From contig CAZCOG010000008.1 of NCBI GenBank assembly GCA_964500445.1, positions 62,001-126,000 on the forward strand: a DNA stretch of 64,000 nucleotides. Direction: 5' to 3'. Below the pieces are notes generated by a model that ran no database searches, was not told where the DNA came from, and was given only the letters and a program-made list of their open reading frames with translations. Below, piece by piece: positions 59,001-64,000 of the stretch. Position 1 is the stretch's first letter; each line of letters begins with the position of its first letter. Origin of the DNA: Persicitalea sp964500445 (GTDB lineage Bacteria > Bacteroidota > Bacteroidia > Cytophagales > Spirosomataceae). The translations under genes were made by a program, and so were the position numbers.

Positions 59001-61656
59001 CAGTGGGCTGAACAATTCGACCCGGCTGGATGGCTTTGTCATCACCGGCGGCAACGCCAACAGCGGATACCCCAATAGCCTGGGCGGCGGGCTTTTTATA
59101 GATGGCGGCAGCAGCCCCACTTTGGTCAACTGCCGGCTGGTAGCCAACAACGCCGGATTTGGGGGAGCTTACTTCGGGGGGAACAGCAGCCCGGTACTGA
59201 TCAACTGTGGCATAGAGAACAACACCTCCAGCGGTAACGGAGGAGGCTTCAATTTCAACGGGGGTAGACCGTTGCTGGTCAACTGCTCGTTTCAGAACAA
59301 CTTGGCAGGTGGTCAGGGTGGGGCCATGAACCTGGAGAATGGCAGTAGCCCCCGGCTGACGAATTGCGTGGTGTTTGGCAACGGAGGCAGCAATACCTTC
59401 AGCGGAGGCACCGTGAGTGCCGGTTACAGCCTATTTGAGACCTCCGTGACGAACTATGGAAACGGGGACAACAACCTGACGACCGCTGTTTCGCCGTTTA
59501 TCTCAACGTCTTCTACTCAGCTCAACAGCTGCGCGGCGGCCATCAATACGGGCAGTAACCAGGCCTACACCGATGCGAATGGTCCGGCTACCGATCTGGC
59601 CGGCAATCCGCGCATCTTCCCCACCGGTGGCCTTATCGACATGGGAGCCTACGAATTCCAGGGTGCGACAAGCTCGCCGGTATCCATCACTCAGCAGCCC
59701 CCGGCGGGCTCGGCCCTGTGCGCAGGCAGCCCGCTCAGCGTGTCAGTAAGCGTGACGGGCCCGGTCAATGCTTACCAGTGGTACAAAGACGGACAGCCGC
59801 TGGACGGACAAACCTCGGCCACGCTCTCGCTGAGCGACGTGCAGTCTTCGGATGCGGGCAGCTACACGGTGCGGGTGACGAGCAGCTGCAACAGCGTGAC
59901 TTCGGAGGCCTATGTGTTGACTGTCAAGCCACAACCGACTGCCAGCATCTCCGGCAATGGCGGCGCGATCTGCGCGGGCAGCGACGCCAGCTTCAGTGTC
60001 AGCGGCACCAGCGGCGCTACGCTGACCTACACGATCACCGGCCAAAGCGGCAACCAGACGATCCTACTCAACGGGAGTTCTCAAACCATCACGGCCAGCG
60101 GAGCAACCTCCAACGTGACATTGACGCTGGTAAGTGTCTCGCTTGACGGCTGCTCACAGAATTTGTCGGGTAGTTCGACGGTCACCGTTAACCCGCTACC
60201 GACGGCTGCTATCTCGGGCAACGGCGGCGCAGTCTGCGCGGGCGGAGACGCCAGCTTCACGGTCAGCGGTACTTCGGCTGCCATTCTAACCTACACGCTC
60301 ACCGGCCAGAGCGGCAACCAGATTTTGGTACTTGAAGGTACCAACCAGACAATAACAGCCCGTGGCGCCACTTCCGACGTGACACTGACATTGGTCAGTG
60401 TCGAGTTCCTCGGCTGTATAAATAACTTGTCGGGTAGTTCGAAGGTGACGGTCAAGCCACAACCCACCGCCAGCATCGCAGGCAACGGCGGCGCAGTCTG
60501 CTCAGGCGGTACGGCTTCCTTCACCGTCAGCGGCACCAGCGGTTCCACCTTAACCTACACGATCACCGGGGAAAGCGGCAGCCAGACGCTGCTGCTCGAT
60601 GGGACCAGCCAGACCATCACGGCCAGCGGAGCAACCTCCGACGTGACGCTGACGCTGGTTTCGGTCAGCCTGGACGGCTGCACGCAGAGTTTGTCGGGTA
60701 GTTCGACGGTGACGGTCAAGCCGCAGCCGACGGCGTCCATCAGCGGCAACGGCGGCGCGATCTGCGCGGGCGGCGACGCCAGCTTCACCCTCAGTGGCAC
60801 TTCGGGCGCCATGTTGACCTACACCATTACCGGTCAGAACGGTAACCAGACGCTACTACTCAATGGAAGTTCGCAAACCATCACCACCAGCGGGGCGACT
60901 TCCAACGTCACGCTGACGCTGGTCAGCGTTTCGCTCGACGGCTGCACACAGAATCTGTCGGGCAACTCGACGGTGACGGTCAACCCTCTGCCACTCCTGA
61001 TGACCGGGCCCGACCAGTCGGTCGTGCTGGGCTACGGCAGCAACTGCACCCAGATTACGGCTACCGCTAGCGGCGGCAGTGGCGGCAACTACGTCTACGT
61101 ATGGACGCCTGGAAACCTGAGCGGGAGAACCGTCACCGTCTGCCCCGAGGTGACGACGACCTACACCGTCCGGGCCACCGACGGCAATGGCTGCACCTCG
61201 GCCGAGGCACACGTCACCGTCAACGTGCAGGACGTGCGCTGCGGGAATAAGAATCAAAATGTGACGATCTGCTACTATGGCGTCACGCAGTGTGTCTCAG
61301 AGAAAATCGCCACGCGGTACTTGAAACTGGGGGCGATGCTGGGCGGCTGTGGAAGCAGCGCCTCCCGGATTGGGGTGCAGGAAACTACGGATGCACCGCT
61401 GACGCTTTCACTGAAAGCCTATCCCAACCCCGTGCAGGACGCCGTAACGGTGCAGGTACTTTCGCCCGCCGCCGGGCGCGGTACTTTCAAGGTACTTGAC
61501 ATGAATGGCGTGACGCGACAAACGCGCACTGAGCATCTGAGCGAGGGGTTGAACCAGGTCGGGTTGCGGCTGGGTACTTTGCCGACGGGCGTCTACCTGA
61601 TTCACTGTGCGGACGCGGTGGGCCGGCAGGCTACCGTCAGGGTCAGTAAGGAGTAA
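56062..61656 (+). CDS. Giant T9SS-secreted mosaic protein: NHL propeller, beta-helices, Ig-like and tandem repeats
   Basis: 1864 residues. Same N-terminal MKTTTYHTNF signal region as the gene before, ending LVLKAQ. Six NHL-type repeats of ~56 residues (about 40-376; ITTVAGNG..FSGDGGPAT, GVAVDATGGILIAD, NRIRRVAPDGT) suggest a six-bladed propeller. Two right-handed beta-helix units (about 377-775 and 870-1200; GGAIYNTGSSPVLTNCSFQNN, closing with VDMGAYEFQG), each followed by an Ig-like module (YQWYKDGQ ... DAGSYxL/V). Four tandem ~88-residue repeats (about 1293-1641; ASISGNGGAICAG). Then a PKD-like module, the RCGNKNQNVTICYYG module and a type A T9SS sorting domain. Probably a surface adhesin or carbohydrate-contacting protein; no catalytic motif recognised. 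Confidence 0.88.
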   Translation: MKTTTYHTNFFTKMGPLRACSLLLALLPLLGQPLVLKAQIITTVAGEGAYGYGGDGGLATTARLSYPRGVAADATGGILIADTDNSRIRRVAPDGTITTVAGNGIDGFSGDGGPATVASLYRPSGVAVDATGGILIADTDNNRIRRVAPDGTITTVAGNGLPDFSGDGGPATTASLKRPSGVAVDATGGILIADRVNHRIRRVAPDGTITTVAGNGIDGFSGDGGPAIAASLSTPNEVAVDATGGILIADFGNSRIRRVAPDGTITTVAGNGTYVFAGDGGPATETGVGTPRGVAVDATGGILIADSNNDRIRRVAPDGTITTVAGGTFGYAGDGGPATAASLFAPEGVAVDASGGILIADTFNNRIRRVATPPAAARLYVKADAAGNNTGLDWNNAFTDLQSALNYPSAQNLTEIWVAQGIYKPTSGTDRSISFAMKNGVALYGGFTGNETELSQRPSVNPLTGSPSSTTLSGDIGNSGDNADNSYHVINNSGLNNSAVLDGFVVSGGNANGTFPNYQGGGMYNTGSSPTLTNCLFQSNSFNYQGGAIYNTGSSPVLTNCSFQNNSSGFTSSQGGAIYNNSSNPALTNCLFQGNSVYVQGGAIFNDSSSPVLTNCSFQNNTAGTVSGQPAGGAIYNSGSSPSLTNCSFQGNRAGSGWAIYNYFYSSTTLTNCVLWDNGGSNTFGNILNSNLTVSYSLFESGVNPAGSNNLTTSFSPFVSTSSTQLIPCAPAINAGDPGSLTSAAGPYSSTNLPQTDLGGAPRIVGGRVDMGAYEFQGSPQLPLTITSQPPASSAVCQGSAVSVSVSVSGDVSGYQWYKDGQPISGQTSATLTLASAQPSDAGSYALVATSSCNTLTSTDFVLTVSTDPCRLYVDASKTTGNNTGLSWADAFPDLQSALNYSPSSSLTEIWVAQGVYKPTSGTNRGISFALKNGVAVYGGFVGNETDLSQRPPGSSSTLSGDIGTVGDNSDNSYHVIYNGSGLNNSTRLDGFVITGGNANSGYPNSLGGGLFIDGGSSPTLVNCRLVANNAGFGGAYFGGNSSPVLINCGIENNTSSGNGGGFNFNGGRPLLVNCSFQNNLAGGQGGAMNLENGSSPRLTNCVVFGNGGSNTFSGGTVSAGYSLFETSVTNYGNGDNNLTTAVSPFISTSSTQLNSCAAAINTGSNQAYTDANGPATDLAGNPRIFPTGGLIDMGAYEFQGATSSPVSITQQPPAGSALCAGSPLSVSVSVTGPVNAYQWYKDGQPLDGQTSATLSLSDVQSSDAGSYTVRVTSSCNSVTSEAYVLTVKPQPTASISGNGGAICAGSDASFSVSGTSGATLTYTITGQSGNQTILLNGSSQTITASGATSNVTLTLVSVSLDGCSQNLSGSSTVTVNPLPTAAISGNGGAVCAGGDASFTVSGTSAAILTYTLTGQSGNQILVLEGTNQTITARGATSDVTLTLVSVEFLGCINNLSGSSKVTVKPQPTASIAGNGGAVCSGGTASFTVSGTSGSTLTYTITGESGSQTLLLDGTSQTITASGATSDVTLTLVSVSLDGCTQSLSGSSTVTVKPQPTASISGNGGAICAGGDASFTLSGTSGAMLTYTITGQNGNQTLLLNGSSQTITTSGATSNVTLTLVSVSLDGCTQNLSGNSTVTVNPLPLLMTGPDQSVVLGYGSNCTQITATASGGSGGNYVYVWTPGNLSGRTVTVCPEVTTTYTVRATDGNGCTSAEAHVTVNVQDVRCGNKNQNVTICYYGVTQCVSEKIATRYLKLGAMLGGCGSSASRIGVQETTDAPLTLSLKAYPNPVQDAVTVQVLSPAAGRGTFKVLDMNGVTRQTRTEHLSEGLNQVGLRLGTLPTGVYLIHCADAVGRQATVRVSKE
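56182..57177 (+). repeat. Six tandem ~168-bp NHL-coding repeats
   Basis: Near-identical DNA such as GGCATCCTGATCGCCGAT and CCCGACGGCACGATCACC returns each ~168 bp. High nucleotide identity, including synonymous sites, points to recent duplication or gene conversion and to a risk of assembly collapse. Confidence 0.85.
59938..60990 (+). repeat. Four tandem ~264-bp repeats in the giant T9SS gene
   Basis: Copies begin at 59938, 60199, 60463 and 60727 (periods 261, 264, 264), each coding P-T-A-(S/A)-I-x-GNGGA(I/V)C and ending STVTV(K/N). A fifth related copy lies in the upstream T9SS gene (near 55003-55260). Confidence 0.85.
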
Positions 61657-61662
61657 TTTATT

Positions 61663-61700
61663 AAAAATGGAGTTGAGGAAAAACCCTCAACTCCATTTTT
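61663..61700. terminator. Bidirectional terminator between the T9SS gene and uvrA
   Basis: Perfect 16-bp inverted repeat AAAAATGGAGTTGAGG/CCTCAACTCCATTTTT with a 6-nt loop; flanking A and T runs serve both convergent genes. The uvrA stop codon lies at its right edge. Confidence 0.9.
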
Positions 61701-64000
61701 AATTTTTCAGCTCCTCCTTCAAAAACTTCCCTGTATAACTCCCCTCCGTCTGCGCGACTTTCTCCGGCGTACCCTGCGCCACAATTTCGCCGCCAAGTCC
61801 ACCGCCTTCGGGGCCAAGGTCCACGACGTAGTCGGCTACCTTGATAACGTCCATATTGTGTTCGATAATCAGGACCGTGTTGCCTTTGTCCACAAGTTTT
61901 TGCAGGACGGCCAGCAGGTGGCGTATGTCCTGGAAATGCAAGCCCGTGGTGGGTTCGTCTAGAATGTACATGGTTTTGCCCGTGTCGCGCTTGGAGAGTT
62001 CTTCGGAAAGCTTTACGCGCTGGGCTTCGCCGCCCGAGAGGGTAGTGGCGTGCTGGCCGAGGGTAATATAGCCCAGGCCGACGTCGTTCAGCGTCTGTAC
62101 TTTGCGCAGAATCCGGGGCTGGTTCTCAAAGAATTCCAGCGCGGTCTCTACCGTCATGTCCAGAATATCGGCAACTGATTTGCCTTTGAAGCGTACTTCC
62201 AGCGTCTCGCGGTTGAAGCGTTTACCCTTGCAGGTTTCACAGTCGATGTACACATCGGGCAGGAAATCCATCTCGATTTTCTTGCGGCCCGCGCCTTCGC
62301 AGTCCTCGCAGCGGCCACCTTTCACGTTGAAGCTGAATCGCCCAGGCTTGTAGCCACGGATTTTTGATTCCGGTAGTTCGGCGAAAAGTGAACGGATGTC
62401 GGTAAAGAGGTTCGTGTAGGTAGCCGGGTTGGAGCGCGGCGTGCGTCCGATGGGCGACTGATCTACTTCAATGACTTTATCGAGATGTTCCAGCCCTTCG
62501 ATGGATTTGTGTTCCAGCGGCTCACGGCGCGAGCGGTAGAAGTGTTGGTTGAGCAGCGGAAACAGCGTTTCGTGGATGAGTGACGACTTGCCACTGCCGC
62601 TGACGCCCGTCACGCAGATCATCGTCCCGAGCGGGATTTTGAGGGTCACGTTCTTTAAATTATGACCCACGCAGCCTTTTAATAACAGCTTATTGCCATT
62701 GCCCTTACGGCGCTTTTCAGGAATTTCGATGCTTGCGCGGCCGTCGAGGTAGGCGGCGGTGGTCGAGCCATTTTTCAGGAATTCCTCGGGTGTACCTTGA
62801 CCAACGATGTGGCCGCCGTGGCGGCCGGCACCGGGGCCGATGTCCACGATGTAGTCTGAGGCCAGCATCATATCCTTATCGTGTTCGACGACCAGCACGG
62901 TGTTTCCCAAATCACGTAAATTTTTCAGCGAGCCGATCAGCCGTACGTTGTCGCGCTGGTGCAGACCGATGCTGGGTTCATCCATGATGTAAAGTACCCC
63001 CGTAAGCTGGGTGCCGATCTGCGTGGCCAGCCGGATGCGCTGCGCCTCGCCGCCCGACAGTGTCCGCAGTGAGCGATTGAGCGTCAGGTAGTCAAGCCCA
63101 ACATCGAGCAGAAAGCCGACGCGCTTACGAATTTCTTTTAACACCTCATGGCCGATGACCTTCTGGCGGTCTTCCAGGCGGTCTTCCAGGTTTACCAGCC
63201 AATCGGCCAGTTCGCGGATATCTACCTCAGCCAGTTCGGCGATATTTTTTTTATCGATTATAAAATGCAAAGATTCCTGCCGCAGGCGCAGCCCGTTGCA
63301 CTCGGGGCAGGGGCGAATGACCATAAAGTCTTTGAGCCAATCCTGAATCTTGTCGGAGCCGTTTTCCTGCTGGCGTTTCAGGAAATTGATGATGCCGTCG
63401 AACTTGGTGTCCCACTTGGTGCCGGGGTACTTTTTGGAAGGCACCGGAACGGGTTCGTCGCTGCCGTAAAGTACCAGCTCGATGGCTTCGGGCGGGAATT
63501 TTTCCAGTGGAGTACTTAGGTTGACCTTATGGGGTTTCAAAAGTACCTGCAACTGCTTGAAAATCCAGGCTTCGCGGTACTCACCCATCGGAGCAATACC
63601 GCCCCGGCTGATGCTCAGCGAGCGGTCGGGCATGATGGATTCTTTGGTGATTTCCTCAACTTTCCCCAGGCCCTGGCAGTTGGGACACCAGCCGTAAGGT
63701 GAGTTGAACGAAAAAGAATTAGGCGCGGGATCGTCGTAACTAATGCCCGACTCGGGGTCCATGAGGTTTTGAGAAAAATACTGTGCTTCCCCCTGCGCGT
63801 CCATGATCATCATGGCACCCTTCCCTTGTTTCAGAGCGGTAGATACGGATTGGCTCAGGCGATAACGATCCTCAGGTTTTGGAACCACGCGGTCCACCAC
63901 GATTTCGATGTCGTGGACCTTGTAACGGTCGAGCTGCATCTTAGGAACGATGTCCTGTACTTCGCCGTCCACACGGACTTTGTTATAGCCAAGGCGGGCA
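61699..64000 (-). CDS. uvrA: Excinuclease ABC subunit UvrA, 5' part outside window
   Basis: C-terminal ~766 residues of the damage-recognition ATPase of nucleotide excision repair; the frame is open to the window edge (family ~940 residues). Seen are the end of the first ATPase module with LSGGEAQRIRLATQIG and DEPSIGLHQRDN, the second Walker A GVSGSGKSSLIHETL, the zinc module CEDCEGAGRKKIEMDF ... CETCKGKRFN, the second signature LSGGEAQRVKLSEELSKR, and Walker B MYILDEPTTGLHFQD. An upstream CPNCQG pair belongs to the first zinc module. It converges on the T9SS gene through a shared terminator. Confidence 0.97.
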   Translation of the reverse strand, partial: ARLGYNKVRVDGEVQDIVPKMQLDRYKVHDIEIVVDRVVPKPEDRYRLSQSVSTALKQGKGAMMIMDAQGEAQYFSQNLMDPESGISYDDPAPNSFSFNSPYGWCPNCQGLGKVEEITKESIMPDRSLSISRGGIAPMGEYREAWIFKQLQVLLKPHKVNLSTPLEKFPPEAIELVLYGSDEPVPVPSKKYPGTKWDTKFDGIINFLKRQQENGSDKIQDWLKDFMVIRPCPECNGLRLRQESLHFIIDKKNIAELAEVDIRELADWLVNLEDRLEDRQKVIGHEVLKEIRKRVGFLLDVGLDYLTLNRSLRTLSGGEAQRIRLATQIGTQLTGVLYIMDEPSIGLHQRDNVRLIGSLKNLRDLGNTVLVVEHDKDMMLASDYIVDIGPGAGRHGGHIVGQGTPEEFLKNGSTTAAYLDGRASIEIPEKRRKGNGNKLLLKGCVGHNLKNVTLKIPLGTMICVTGVSGSGKSSLIHETLFPLLNQHFYRSRREPLEHKSIEGLEHLDKVIEVDQSPIGRTPRSNPATYTNLFTDIRSLFAELPESKIRGYKPGRFSFNVKGGRCEDCEGAGRKKIEMDFLPDVYIDCETCKGKRFNRETLEVRFKGKSVADILDMTVETALEFFENQPRILRKVQTLNDVGLGYITLGQHATTLSGGEAQRVKLSEELSKRDTGKTMYILDEPTTGLHFQDIRHLLAVLQKLVDKGNTVLIIEHNMDVIKVADYVVDLGPEGGGLGGEIVAQGTPEKVAQTEGSYTGKFLKEELKN

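Noticed and set aside
54255..60548. Long open frames on the minus strand opposite the T9SS genes
   Set aside because: They mirror GC-rich repetitive coding sequence, show repeated shadow peptides and lack starts, signals or family similarity.
56182..60990. CRISPR-like or non-coding tandem repeats
   Set aside because: All repeats are multiples of 3 nt, stay in one long frame and encode NHL and beta-sandwich modules; no spacers or cas genes.
53000..61660. Genomic island or prophage
   Set aside because: The region is GC-richer and repetitive, but no integrase, transposase, tRNA boundary or phage gene is seen; lineage-typical T9SS genes suffice as explanation.

Overview
The window comes from a Bacteroidota chromosome, most likely order Cytophagales (Spirosoma/Dyadobacter-like). 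Four things point there: Bacteroidota-type promoters (TAnnTTTG -7 boxes), A-rich leaders without Shine-Dalgarno sequences, type IX secretion (T9SS) C-terminal sorting domains, and lineage-typical families (DUF6089 outer-membrane proteins, DUF2911, an Hc1-like histone, ribosomal protein L17 with a helix-hairpin-helix tail). The genus is inference; there is no rRNA gene to confirm it. No tRNA, rRNA, CRISPR array, transposase or phage gene was recognised.

Layout. 1-1.8 kb: 3' part of an MDR-family oxidoreductase, convergent with a secreted nucleoside hydrolase. 2-21.7 kb: one long translation block, in order str (rpsL, rpsG, fusA), S10 (rpsJ to rpsQ), spc (rplN to secY, map, infA, rpmJ) and alpha (rpsM, rpsK, rpsD, rpoA, rplQ). 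Several internal promoters and hairpins suggest it is read as several transcripts. The proteins that can carry zinc ribbons (S14, L36, S4) are the cysteine-poor, zinc-free forms. S3 ends in an Arg/Gly tail and L17 in a HhH domain. 21.8-31.6 kb: carA, two exported thiol-redox proteins (TlpA-like; rhodanese-thioredoxin fusion), eno, an FtsB/DivIC-like protein, a low-molecular-weight phosphatase homologue whose catalytic arginine is replaced by cysteine, gpmI, a lipoprotein, a 59-codon histone-H1-like gene and an alpha-oxoamine synthase of the serine palmitoyltransferase type.

31.9-51 kb: single genes and short operons of metabolism and envelope: biotin carboxylase, queA, ispD, meaB, a lipid kinase, an esterase, an SDR, an NlpC/P60 hydrolase, two DUF6089 proteins with DUF2911, a trypsin-like protease, a PhyH dioxygenase, fabI, an ABC exporter pair and a METTL25-like methyltransferase. 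In this part several start codons are directly preceded by tandem 7-bp repeats (units such as CACTCAT and TCTCAAC). At ispD and the esterase gene the array runs into the start codon, leaving CTG and TTG starts.

51-61.7 kb is the accessory part. A membrane-tethered, CadC-like regulator (AraC-type HTH, one TM segment, TolB/FlgO-like domain, TPRs) is followed by three direct repeats with an exact 21-bp period. Then come a frameshifted SnoaL-like lipoprotein gene and two large T9SS-exported proteins: one with an ALK-type glycine-rich domain, and an 1864-residue mosaic of an NHL propeller, two beta-helices, Ig-like modules and four tandem ~88-residue repeats. The two secreted proteins share their leader, signal-peptide region and C-terminal ~300 residues. 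This regulator / repeat / secreted-protein locus is the best candidate for an undescribed system. The window ends inside uvrA on the minus strand.
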